Shown piece after piece: positions 34,903 to 49,000 of a stretch of 64,000 bases of DNA. Origin of the DNA: Cladobotryum mycophilum (Eukaryota > Ascomycota > Sordariomycetes > Hypocreales > Hypocreaceae); NCBI GenBank assembly GCA_036429605.1, contig CM071591.1, positions 2,170,001-2,234,000 of the forward strand, read 5' to 3'. Below the pieces are notes generated by a model. It saw only the letters and a list, made by a program, of their open reading frames with translations. It searched no databases and had not been told where the DNA came from. Each line of letters begins with the position of its first letter. Within the stretch, counting starts at the first letter, position 1. A program made the translations under genes and the position numbers.

Positions 34903-37900
34903 TCACCATCGCTGCACACCCTTCCCTTTACCAGCCCCATTCCCAGGCAAAGACGGGAAACCCCCATGCCGAGCGCCCGAATCTACATCAGACGGCGAAT
35001 AGCCCCCCTGGTCCTGCATGCTCAAGCTCAGAGCGAGCGCCAAGTCTTCATCCTCGGTCGTCGTCGTGGGATGCGCCGAGCCGCTTACTGAAGTGTAGCT
35101 GTTTGACGGCGAGCCCGCTGCCGATTGCTTTCCCTTCTTCCCGCCCTTGGATTTGTACTTGATGGTGAATCCGACGTCGCCGGGACTGGCTCCCTGGGAA
35201 GACTGAGGCGGCTCACTGACGCTCTCCATCAGGGACAGGCGGATGGCTTGTTGGATTTGCTGCTCATACTCATCCTCATTGCCCGAACCACCATTTACCT
35301 CCGAGGCAGAGGGTCTAGCCACGCTGGGATCTGGTGTCCAAGTCTCAACCGTATTCTCGCTAAACGACGAGGCCGTATCCAAGCTAGCATCGGGAGCAGA
35401 ATCACTGGCCCGTCTTTGTTCCTCTACGAGATACGCCTCCTCCGAGACCATTTGAGCATACAGGATTGCTTCTTCTTCAGACAAGTCTCCCAAGGCACCA
35501 AATCTCTTAAGAAGGCGAGTTCTCTCACGAGCACGCTGCTCGGTTTCCCGTCGAAGCTCGGCTTCTTCGGCGGCGATGTAGCCTGTCACGGCTCCACCTT
35601 GCCGGCGAGATGCAAGCCTACTGTCCATCTCGGAATGCCGAGCGCGTTTTTTGCGTCCCGTCAGATGGCTCGAAGAGCTATACGACCAATATCGTAAGAG
35701 AGCGCCAAAGGATACGACGCCTTGAAGGACAGTGGGGTCAGGATCCAAGAAAATAGCACCGACTGCCGAGTAGTTGGCCTCCAGGAGTGTGGGGTTCATA
35801 GCCAGCATGTGGCGAGGAGCCCTGCCGTTGGATTTGGCATTGATGGTTCTAACGGCATCCATATTGGATGACAACGGATCCCAAGCTTGGACTAGACCAT
35901 CGCTACCACCGTGCACCAGATACAGCCCCGAAGCAGCGACACAAGAGATTTCTGGGGATTCCGTCTGGATGACGCGGATCGGTGAAATGGGATCCATCTG
36001 GTTCTCATCCCGGGCATTCCACACAATAACAGCGCCGTCGTTTGTTCCCACGAGTATAAAGCGAGCTCTACGGCCAGGAACCTCTCGTGCAGCCTGACCA
36101 GCCCAAGGATTAGCACCAACCATGCCTTCGTTGGCAGTGTGCAGAGCATCCTCGGCCAGAGTCAAAAGTGACGTGGTGGAGTTATCCAAGGCAACCGCAG
36201 ATATGACAGAATCTTCATGATCCTTGATATTCAATGTCTGGCAAGACCAGTCATATAATGACATCAAAGACGGGGGCGGAGACTTGGGTGTAGGTGGTGG
36301 AGACCTTGGTGACTGCGATTCGGCCGCCTGGGTTGTTTGAATAGCTACACCTTCGACGACACCAAAGAGCGACGGCGTAGGTGGCGCTGTGATGGGCAGA
36401 GGAACATCAGCAGGTATGGGTTGTTGAGATATCAATGACCGAACGTAGCGCCGAACACAAGCAGGGCGGTGTTCAGAAAGACCGCAATCAATGACAAAAA
36501 TGCTTTCTCCAGCCCCCTTTGCATCATCGCTCGCGAAATCCACTTCCAATCTGCGTTGCATATCCCAGCCCTCGCAGACCTTTCGAAAGTGCGCAGGCTT
36601 ATAGCGTAGAAACCGTTCAATTTCCCGGGCTTCTGCTACAAATTGGTCTTGGCCCAGGCCCAGGTTGTTTGATGATGATCGCGGCGAATAGGCCTCACTG
36701 ACAGTATCGTTACCCACATCGTCTTCTCTCGCAACTCGACGCGTGGCCTCCAGAAGATACCAGTAAGCTGTGCGGCCAGCATGCCAGGCATTTTTTACAG
36801 CTTCCTCTCCATTCGCCCTCACTGGCCTGCCGGTGGGTGCTTCGGTCAAATAATAAACCTCACCCAGTGCGTTCAGGGCAACAGCCCATATTCTTCTTGA
36901 TGACTTGCGCTTCTGACTATAATTGTCGTCTACTTTCAGCGAAATAATCGGCACGCCAGGGCTAAGAACCCATCGAGCCGTGATATCGCCGTTGGCATAT
37001 CTTGGGCCAGTTGTATCCCACCCCAGAGAGTATGCAGTGACTACACCAAGCGCACTGCCACTCAGCATACCGCACATAGACTGCGTGGTAGAGGTAACAG
37101 AGGATGACTTTGCTATCCATACGCTACAGATAGCATCCATCATCTCAGGTATTCGAGGAATATCAATATTCGTATCTGCGACGCCAGTCTCGGCATCAAG
37201 GTATCGCCCTCGCGGTTCGTTCACCCCACGAAAGTATGGCCGGCCGCCAGGGAAGCCCTCACCAACAACCATGCCATATGACTGGCTCACATCCACCATA
37301 TTGGGTACGGCGGCCGGTCCCTCTCCCAGACCATACGGCACGAGCCCTGTCATAACCCCTTCAAGCTGCGCAGCGGAAAAGAGGTCTTCAATGCCCCATT
37401 TCTCAGTTTTGCCAGTGGTGGGATCACTTATGGTTGCAGCACCAAGATCCCCGGTCCCCTGAATAACTCGAGGTGGTTTCTTCCCATTGGAAAACACAGC
37501 GTGGATACTTGTGACCTGCCAGGGAAGTTTCGAGTTGTATGTCAAAACAGCACTCAGCTTCTTCCCAGATCGGCCTGCTCCGCCAGAGGAACCAACACCC
37601 GGTGGAAGGCCTGGTTTTCCACGCGCTAAACTTCTCAGGTGTCGAGTTCTCAACAAATACTCGCTTCGCCATGTGGCTAGTGGTGTAAGTCGAGGAAAGT
37701 AGCGAGTCTCGGAGCGCACGACATCGGGCTCGGACTCGTTCCACTGCTGCCCCGCCTCGGCGCTGCGCACTCTCGACTCCAAGGCTGTGTGCCCTGGAAA
37801 GTAGCGCATGAATGCCATCCTCCAAGCATGATGGGTTGTCACCAGTGCCCAGAAGCGCTTAGAGACCAGAGCAATCGAGGAGTGGCAATCCGGTGGCAAA

Positions 37901-38380
37901 TGGGAGAAGATGTGTGTCAAAATTTCTGGTTAAAAAAAACCCCCCATCAGTTAACCGAGCCGAGATACACAGTGATAGAGTGGGTTCCTTACCATTGGGG
38001 AAATCATTGAGTTGTATCCCACCTTCATGTGGTTCGCCCTTGGTGACCTGGAAGCCAGGACCTTGTTTCGGTGTCTGCGGCGTCAAAGCATTCTCGTACT
38101 CGGAGATTCTTTGGCCTGGAGTAGCAGCGTAGCCACCACCAAGGTCACGAAGCCTCAATCCGCGTAGCCTCTCGTCGAGGCTGTCCGCATCGACCCCTCC
38201 AACAGAGTCACGTCGAGCACTGCGGCCGGAGCGCTCCGAGCTACCACTCGAGTCGCCGGAATGGATTCGGTAGAGGCCGCTCGGGTCGCGAGGAAGTGAG
38301 CCATATTGGGAAGAGTGAGAAGAATCAAAGTCGTCGTCGAATTGAGGCACTTCTGGAGTCTTGGTAGGCTCTAGTGTCAT
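34903..38380 (-). CDS. F-box / WD40 / UIM protein similar to yeast Ufo1
   Basis: Exon 1 is 37993-38380 and exon 2 is 34903-37925; the intron is 67 bp; 1136 aa. The first in-frame ATG (38380) is used; the frame upstream has none. Residues 1-128 are low-complexity. The F-box begins at the splice junction: EILTHIFSHLPPDCHSSIAL, VSKRFWALVTTHHAWRMAFM. The middle is a WD40-like propeller (for example GTNDGAVIVWNARDENQMDP, VHGGSDGLVQAWDPLSS). Near the C-terminus are two ubiquitin-interacting motifs (YEQQIQQAIRLSLMES at about 1015; EDEDLALALSLSMQDQ at about 1087). The order F-box, WD repeats, terminal UIMs is that of S. cerevisiae Ufo1, an SCF adaptor that targets Ho endonuclease and Cdc4-like clients. 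The role here (SCF substrate receptor) is inferred from architecture. Confidence 0.88.
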
Positions 38381-39189
38381 ATAGCTGGAGGCAAAGGTCG
38401 GAGGAATGATGGTGATGACTGTGCAGTTCACGATTGCACAGTCTTGTTCGCGTGGAGGAGGGAGGGTTGAAGTCGTTGGATAGAGCGAAATTTGCGTGCG
38501 ATGGCTTGTGAGTCAGAGTATGTGGTGAATATTGAAGAATGGGAATTTTCGGCTACGCGAGTTATCATGAAAGCACATGATGTTGCAACCAACTTGCGGG
38601 CTTTGCCGGTGATGAACCGAAGTGACGACATCATACAGGCACACATACATGTACAGAATATCTAGTAGAAAGACCATATCATCATCTGGCATGAAAGATT
38701 TATTCTATTCATCTTGTAAAGTTTCATGTCCATCTCTGAATTGTCATCTTCTCAACAATCATTTCTTTATGTCCTTTAGTTTCAATTCAGGCTTTATTTG
38801 TTAACTCTTTTTCTCTCCATGAGCAGCCGATTGCCACACGACGAACAATGTGAAATATGGGATGAGCATTCCATCTATTTGCTTACTGAGATAACTCGCC
38901 TGGTTTATATATCCATTGTTTGATACAAATTCATTGGAATACAGTTGAATATGCGTAACAACTGCCATGATTGCACATCATCTACAGACTGTACATTCCG
39001 AGTCCCATTGCATGGTGCACTTACCTGGTAGTCTATATCGGAAAGATAGAACTAACCATCACAATTACCAACTCCTAGCCTGTGACAAAACTACCATCCT
39101 AGCATCCTAGCATACAGTAACCGAAGAAAACGAGTTTACTAAATTTAGTCACAGCATAAGCTGTCTTCACCGACAAGTGCTAGGCGAAA

Positions 39190-39214
39190 TCTTGTGGAGA
39201 TAGGATCCACAAGA
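39190..39214. repeat. Perfect 9-bp inverted repeat (hairpin)
   Basis: TCTTGTGGA (39190-39198) and its exact reverse complement TCCACAAGA (39206-39214) with a 7-bp loop. Not followed by a T-tract and not near a gene end. Confidence 0.8.
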
Positions 39215-39467
39215 CTTTAGGGTAGGACAGACATATGATGCATCAAAAATTGCTAAACAAGTTGTGTTGCGATATAGTTTCCCTAGACGTATAAGTCCAT
39301 ATCTTCCGGACGCTTCGGCTCCGGATTTGTCAATAATTCGGACTGTTGATTGAATTCATGAGTCAATACATCAATGCCATAGTCCTTCCCTGTTGGATCT
39401 GTTTTCGAAATGGCAAGGATCATCTGCAATACGACTCCTTAAACAGTTGAGCACGTTTTATTCGCAG

Positions 39468-39549
39468 GCTTAGGCCTGTTGAAACCCCCCTTGCGCCGGA
39501 CAATGTCCGCGGTTGATGACTGTGTGTTGAAACAGGCATTAGCCTAAGC
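39468..39549. repeat. Nested imperfect palindrome of about 82 bp
   Basis: Outer arms GCTTAGGC (39468-39475) and GCCTAAGC (39542-39549), continued by CTGTT (39476-39480) pairing AACAG (39531-39535). An inner CGGAC/GTCCG stem (39497-39501 and 39505-39509) sits between them. The octamer GTTGAAAC is also directly repeated (39478-39485 and 39526-39533). May be the end of a decayed DNA element or a structured site. Confidence 0.65.
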
Positions 39550-41393
39550 GGATATAGATCCAACGTTGTGTTTCAATTCTGTCACCTGTACCGTCCTCGC
39601 GGATGTGATAGCCTCAAGGCGAGACCTCCCGCGCACAAAGAGCACCGGCCAAAGATGTGAAACGCCAATTACCGCCTAGGGAGATTTCATAATCACTTTC
39701 CTTCTCCTTGTCATCATTAAAGGGACTCGTATTAGCATTATCAGCCAGCCAGAAGATATGGGAAATTTAAGCTGCTGACGTGGTTTGTGTGCAAAGGATC
39801 ACGGTTGCTCCCGCCTTAGATGTTCCGGACTGGGAGCTGACGAGATCTACAACCAAATATGCGCGGCATCATGCCTCCGGAAGCATGAAATATGATCCCC
39901 GGTGGCACGTCATAATGACAGTTTGAGAACCTGGGAGAGATGACCGGGTCGGCCGTGGTTGAACTTCTCCCTTTCCCTCTCTCCTTCTTCTCGCAGTCGC
40001 AGATCATTGCTCCTTGGTAAGGATAAAAGGCATAACCGAATGTGACACTAGCGCGGCGGAGCCACTCACGGCGACCATCAACAAAGCTTGATAGCTTCCC
40101 TTTTCGTTGTCTTGCATGCCAGTGCCCGTGCCGCGCCATTGGTAACAAATCCACTTCGCCTGCATGCCACCGTCATTCGGGGAAGCAACAAGCTGCATGA
40201 ATATTGGGCGTGTGGTCCATTAAAGGCAGTCCTAAAGAGCGGTGGTTAAAAGACGGCCCCCCTTGTTCGCCGTGCAACAGAAAGGATCACTCTTCGCTTG
40301 GGATGCGAAGCCGTTGGCTCTGGATTGGATGGGTAAAGTCGTGGCCCCCACGGCTGAGCCGTCTGTTGTAAGCTGTCAAAATTCAATGCTTTCTTTTTCT
40401 TTTTCTTAGCGTCCGTCCGTGGTGAGCATGGGATCCCGGCCTTCGAGATAAGTGCGTAGGAGGAAAGCATTTTCAGAATTACAGACGATATTCATCATAG
40501 CCCGCGAACCATTATAGCGCTCAAGTCTTGCAAATGAGAGAGGCTGGATCCCGCCGCCAGAGGTAAATTGAGGCTTTCTTGTGTTGATGCCCAACTAGGA
40601 ATTGAATGCGAGTTGAGATTCGCCGGCTGCTTTATCTCGAGGTCTGAGCTCTGGAGCTGATATCAGATTATTCCGAAGAATGTCACATCTCCCTGCTTAT
40701 TGGGAAACCAACCGAGAAGTCGACCAGGGTACACAAGACCTGAGCTGAGGGGCTAGTCTGGAACACGCAACACACAAATATGCGAGGCCTCAAGGCCAGC
40801 ACGGTTTGCATGTCATTTTATCCGGTTGAACTCATGTGCGTCATGCAGAACGGGATACCGTGGCTTTTTTAACCCGCACATGGGATTTTCTGCCGTAAAA
40901 CCATCTGCTTGGTAAGGGACGGCAAGGGTAATCAGGGAGTCCCAGTCCGAATGAGTGCATATCTGGTCATGTACCTACATGCCCACCTACGAGAATGCAG
41001 CATGCCATGCCATGTCAATGTGCAAGTATGCACAAAATACCCAGTGCGGTATTCCGAATCTTGGTTGACCAGGATTAAGGTCCACGTCTCGCCTCCCCTG
41101 CTGAATTTGGGAGCTGGTGCTATATTGAACAATTCCCGGCGAAAGAAACCGGGACCATGAATAGCTGTGTTCCAGGGAAAGGTTCCCAAATCTTGATGGT
41201 AGTCATAGAGGGCGAGCTAATGTGAGACAAAAGACGTTGGGTAGTGGACTCCCAACGCTGAGGCTTGATTCACAGTAGTAGATAGGCCCATATCTCACAC
41301 ACTGTACGACGCTGGCCGTGTTGAAATGGTTACCACGAAGCCATGCTTTCGTAATGAAACCGCACGCAAAAACCCGTAACTATTCTCTGATAT

Positions 41394-41397
<4 letters not shown>

Positions 41398-41436
<39 letters not shown>
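41398..41436. repeat. CT dinucleotide microsatellite
   Basis: About 19 uninterrupted CT units in gene-free DNA. Confidence 0.9.
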
Positions 41437-41438
<2 letters not shown>

Positions 41439-42339
41439 ACCTCCCCTTTCTCGGCATCCGCGTTTACGGTAATGCTGAAATGGGTTCTCTGAATTTGCGT
41501 CTCAGACGTATTGATTCATTCAAGTTGGCAAACACTCATTGTTTTGACGCATGTGGTATCTCATCTTCATAGTTTTTGCTACTTGCAGCAGCGGGGTAGC
41601 TTTTGATATGCAGATTCATGCAGTGCTCGACCAGTAATTGTTGCGCCTTTTTTGTACAAATATGTTGATTGTCTTGGGTTGCAATCATGCCCGTTCTCGC
41701 ATCAATTGCGAATAGCAACAAGGCATGGCATCCTTGAGCAAAAAAAAAATAGCATTCGGGTAGCTTTTGCAGCATATGGGAATGAGCTTTTCGTATGGGC
41801 CGAATTATCCGCGGTAGCTACAGGGTTAGACACAGATGAAAGTTTCAATATGACTTCCGCGAGAAATAGGACTCAATCCCTTCCCTTGACAGCTTACGGC
41901 AAGCTGGATTCCGGTAGTAAAAGGATTCTCCAGAAACCGGTGTCAGCCAAAAGTGCCATTGAGCCATTCTCGGCCACTACCTATTTAAGAGCTCTACTTG
42001 AACATTGCTGAACCGTTGGCAACGTGGTCTGCTGCTTTAACTTGAGCACAGGGGTGATCTGAAAGGTCGGGCGAGCAGGATGATCAGAGCCTGAGCGGAG
42101 CTTAGCAACATTTCAGGCCCCTGATTTGGCTACCACACAGTTGCTGATACGGGTTGCAATACTGTGTGCTAGCACCTAGGTACACGCCCCAGCTCCAGGT
42201 CCCAGGCACACACAATATCTCTAATGCCGAGTGCTAAAATTTGGAATATCATTTTTGATGCTCTAGCCCTGAAAACGCTCTTACATTTTCATATATATTT
42301 TCCCCTATCTGATCCGCAATGGCCAAACTGTAACGCTAC

Positions 42340-44459
<2,120 letters not shown>

Positions 44460-44778
44460 GGTGAACGTCGCTCGCGAATTCGAATTCGACGGAGGGGAGA
44501 CTGGGACTGGGACTGCTGTCGAGATGCCAATTGGGAATTCGGAGTGTCGTCGAGAGTGTGACCGAGATTTTCAAACTTCCCCGCAGGAGCTTTATGGACG
44601 CTGGACACCCGTGAGTCAGCCCTGTTTCGGTGCCGGTGATTCACATGCGTCCATGGTATGACGTATTAATATAGCTTTTAGTAGCGGGGGCAGCCGATGA
44701 TTAAGCATCTTCACAGCAAACTTTGCTTGCAAATGAGTACGCGTGAAAAGCTTGCCCCGCCGTGTCTCCGAAATCGGT

Positions 44779-46008
44779 TCAGGGTACATACACTGTTTTG
44801 TTGAAGGGAAATAGGACAGAGAACAGAATTTCCAGCTTGAGGGGGAAGTAGTTAAATCCAGGCGGTGGATTTATTTTCTGGCGATGGTAGAAATAAAGTA
44901 GAGAAATGCATTTATCATCGCTAGGCAGGCTATTCTCATAACCCCCAGTCGCGAGGAATTCCCTAAGCATCCTCAAGTCGCATTTTCCGGTGTGCTACAC
45001 AAAGAAAAACCGTGTCTTGTGAAATCCCGACTTCCTGGAGCTTGCGCGCGACTTGGTGGACATTCATCCGGTCAATGCGCGAAGAGCGAGAGTATGAGTA
45101 TACTCTGGATGCTGTTCGCATACTCAGACGTTCTTGAAACATGCCCAATAATCCATTAGATGCATAGTTTCAGTCATTCTTGTGGTTGAGTCCCTCGGGA
45201 TGGTCCAGCACAGTGTTGATCAATGTTTTACCATCGACACGGTCGATGATGGAAAACTCGAACAATTGGCGAGACGAGGTGGAAAACTCGTCGTCTAGGA
45301 TGACAAGATCTGATGGGAGTCGCTCCCCCTTCGAATCTCCCCGGCACGATCTAGAACGACCTTGTAGTCGTCTGGACACTTCCACTGCTTGGCCGCAGCA
45401 TACTTCCATGCCGTCCGAAGCGCTGAATAGTCACGATACTGCTTGTTCTTCAGTCATTCTCGGCTCAGAGAATCAAGATGGTCTAGACAACGGTCTGATC
45501 CAATGAGAGTGTATTTATTGCAACTCTCAATGGCGCATGGTTCATCTTCTGACATTGGCCGACTACTACACCCAGGTACTAGCCCCCCCAGGAGGAGATT
45601 GGCGCAACAACCCACGCAGCGGTTGGAGAGCCTCGGGTCTTTGTGGGTGAGGTTGTTAGGCGTGGCCGGACCTTGAGACCCAAGTTGCGGAGTGACACGG
45701 TATCATGCCTCTTAGTGCCTTTTATACAAAAGTCAGCGATTCATCCTTTAATTAGCTGCGAGAGGGGAGTGTAGGACATACGCCAAATTTTAACGTTCTG
45801 AAGATGGCCTTTTTTTGCCAGAATCGCTTCCTGTGAATCTGTTCTCGATATCTTCCAGGTTCGGAAGGTCGTTTTGGGAGAGCGCATCCCACACATCCCA
45901 ATTCTCCGAAATTCTAGGAAATTTGGCTGCCGCTATTTCCCTCAAAAAGCAGAAGAACAGAGGGTGTTGCTTGGGACCTCCCCATGGGAGTGCTTGTGAT
46001 TTGACCAT
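44779..46008 (-). pseudogene. Decayed gene for an exonuclease-like (DEDD/RNase H-fold) fungal protein
   Basis: Coding-like pieces on the minus strand appear in order but are broken. 45790-46008 reads PKQHPLFFCFLREIAAAKFP...DLPNLEDIENRF. About 45455-45660 reads a Cys-rich stretch (SNRCVGCCANLLLGGLVPGC) up to DSLSRE, then TGA where Trp is expected. KNKQYRDYSALRTAWKYAAA follows up to a G5 run (about 45333) where the frame shifts. 45170-45330 then reads LPSDLVILDDEFSTSSRQLF, with an Asp-x-Glu as in DEDD exonuclease motif I, ending in TGA. 44963-45148 continues to VGISQDTVF; after a further shift a TAG replaces Trp. 44779-44976 ends with LRMLREFLATGGYENSLPSD and FPLKLEILF. At least three nonsense codons and two shifts. 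Family recognised from similar Fusarium-type proteins; no function assigned. Confidence 0.65.
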
Positions 46009-49000
46009 ATCACCGCAGCCTAGCTGTGTAGAGACTTTCGATGTCTGGTTTCTTCATCGACGTGCAGCGCAGCCTGTGCATAATTTGTATTACGCACTGT
46101 GCTTCAGGTACTAAGTACTAGGAAGGTAAGATTCATACTGACTACCTGTACCTACACAATTTTTCTTCATGGGGCATCTAGACTCCTCTTCTCACATGCC
46201 TGCTCCGTAATTGCAAATCAATAACCATTACGACGGGAATTCCAGCAAAGGCCCATCTGACCTTCATGTTACGTTTCTGGAACACTATCTACCGAGGAGC
46301 TTTGACTCTCGACAGAAGCGCTCTTTTTCCCCTTCCTTTTCCTTCCTTTTCTCTGCTTGTGCCTCGAATCGAGGAAGCTGACCCGACAGTATGGCTTCAA
46401 GCCCCCGCACGAGTTGACGGTTTCTGACACTGTGGCTTCTGATGTGTCAATTCTCACGACCCAAAATCCAAAACGCCCGCTGCAAATCCCCCAGTAAGTT
46501 TTAGCCCAGACATCCATTCCATTCCATGGCATTGCATTGCATTGCACAAAAATACATAGCACATGATGCATGTATGGATACATTGCGGATACCTTGGCCA
46601 AGAGTAGACTCATCCTTTGTGTGTGTCGCATACACATATGAGATACTCAATCACAACGTCAGAAGACGGATCATCGTTCGCCGTTGCCGTCTCGTTCAAC
46701 ATTGTTGCATACTACTGAATGAAAACTCCAACAGATGCAACCCAAGTTTACCAGTGTTGGTTGTTTGTGCAAACCAGCTGAATCGAATCGAATCGAATCG
46801 GAAATTGTCTCCGTCAGCAATCGGGATGTGCGCTTTTGTGCATCATCGACCCATACAGACATAACACACGACTCAAGAGGTAGTCGGTACGCAAAACCAA
46901 GGAACCCAACAGTTTGGAATCAACTCCTCCTCTTAAACTTTGCATCCGCTCAACCAGACACCAAATAAAGTTCAACTAGCACACCGACAAGACTCTTAAC
47001 CGAAGCCCCAAATCCCGATAGATCGGATCGCCTTGTGATTCTGACGCCAACCATTTCCCCAAGGGTTTCTCCAAACAAGCACCGTCTCTCAAAGCCAAGG
47101 AAGCCTTCGATTGACGCTGAACGTTTTTTTCTTTCCTTTTTCTTTCCTCTTTCTTTCCTTTTTTTTTGCCTCGCTTTTTTTAATTCCTTCTGATCGGCCC
47201 GATATCTTCACGCTTTAAAAAGGGGGCTTGAGGGGTTCAAACACGCCGCTGTGGGAGGAAGAAGAAGAAAACCAAACAATAATATTGTTGGCTGCAGTAC
47301 GGACGGAGAACTAAAGTAGGGGTCCCCTCCTCCGTTCAATCCCAGCCCGCTGGGAAGGATCCTGTGGGGGAATCCGGATTGCCATGCAGACTTCTGCAGC
47401 AGTGGCTTCGAAGCCTATTTGCTGCGCTGGACCCGAGTGACGCAGCGTCCCGCAGTCCCGGAGACGGGTTCATTGTACCGGACAGCGTGGCATGTGTGTC
47501 TCTAATATCCTGCAGACTATGTGCAACCAACAGACTTGAAGACGGTGGGAGGCTTGGTCCCTGCTTGCCTGTTGCGTACCGTTCCTCTGGATGTCGGCCA
47601 TTGCTCGATAAGGGAAGTTGCACGTACGATCTCCACGTCCAGCACTCAAGATACCCACACTCCTCATGGCCTTGGCTTCCTGAATTTGTACAGAGTGAAC
47701 ATTTATTTATTTTCCAGTATCCGCCTGTCTAGGCATACAAGTATATGCATGGTGCGTACCTGTTATAGCATCCATGAGAGCGATATGATTAACCTCTTTC
47801 CACCCCTTCAAATTTCTGCAAATTGATAGCACCTATGATTAACCAAAAGAATGAAGATGATAGGCTTCATTCAGACATTCCGAACCGCACGGCAAAGCGG
47901 ATGAACCTAGGATGTATGGTTCTCAAGCATGTTTACGAATATTGCTCATGATTGGTGGTCGAAAGGGGTTGGACCCTGTTGGCACAATTTGTTGCTCCAA
48001 CCCGCCGGTACAGCAAAAGCATTGACCAACGCCACACCCTGATGGTGTGTTTCTGCCCGCGTTCCCTGGACCATTCGGCGGCCAACTGCCCACCTCCCGC
48101 ATCTTGTGGCTCTTTTTGGTAGCAAATCGCCGTGAACCTGGCTTGCCAGGTCTGCCAGCACACCACCTCAGTTCCCAAAGAACGACGTACATGGCTTGGG
48201 ACACCAATGTTGTTTGAGGGAAATGCACTGTTGAGGTTTGAATCCAACGACGTCATACTGTCACTCTGAGCTGCAAGTTATCGGCTTAATGCTCACTGGG
48301 AGAGAAATTACTCCAGTCCGGTTATCGCTATACTCTCCTCCACTTTGCTGCCGTTGGAGAGACAATTACCGAAGCGCGAGATGCGAGACGGGCTGGTTTC
48401 GAATTTGCAAGAACCAACTGCATGCCACCAGTTACCTCAATGCTGGGTCAGTGTACAGGCCTGGTCCCGGGCGGCGCCGACGGTGTGGTTGAGCTGGTGG
48501 GTTGGAAACAAGAAAAAGAAAACCGCCAGAACCTCGCACAGCTATCATACGATACCAAGCACCAAGGCCTGGTAGCGGAAGCCGCTTTTTTTGTTGTTGC
48601 CACATCTCTTATGTTCGACCCACATGTTACGATGTACAAGTATATTTGGAGTACGCACGCGGTTATCCATTTACTTCCAAGCAAACGTTCCATAAGGCTG
48701 CCGGGTCAGCCAAGACACGTTTACTCATTGCGTCTGACACTCCAAGTCAGATTTCTAACTGTCTTGCCGTATCGGCACCGAGACGACTGGACAATGCCAT
48801 GAAACACAACAGCAACCCTATGCCTGATCTCTTGCAACGCTCCCATCCATATCAATAGGTGCAAAATGTGTGTTGCTCTAATTACAGTCACTCTTCCAGT
48901 TCCAAACACAACTACACTCTTTATTTTATTTTTCGTTACCCGCTTGGACCGCCTTCTTTAAGTTGGACCTTTGGTGTATGCTCCAGCCACTCGCTACTAG

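Larger units (their letters stand above)
38381..42339. other. 4-kb gene-poor region
   Basis: No gene supported. Short ORFs (for example 39816-40154 minus, 41652-42011 plus) carry no recognisable domain. Holds several hairpins between 39.1 and 39.6 kb (listed separately) and a CT run at 41398-41436. Transposon remains are possible but no transposase segment was recognised. Confidence 0.5.

Noticed and set aside
39816..40470. Minus-strand ORFs in gene-poor DNA considered as transposon remains
   Set aside because: No transposase, reverse transcriptase or integrase motif could be read in any frame.
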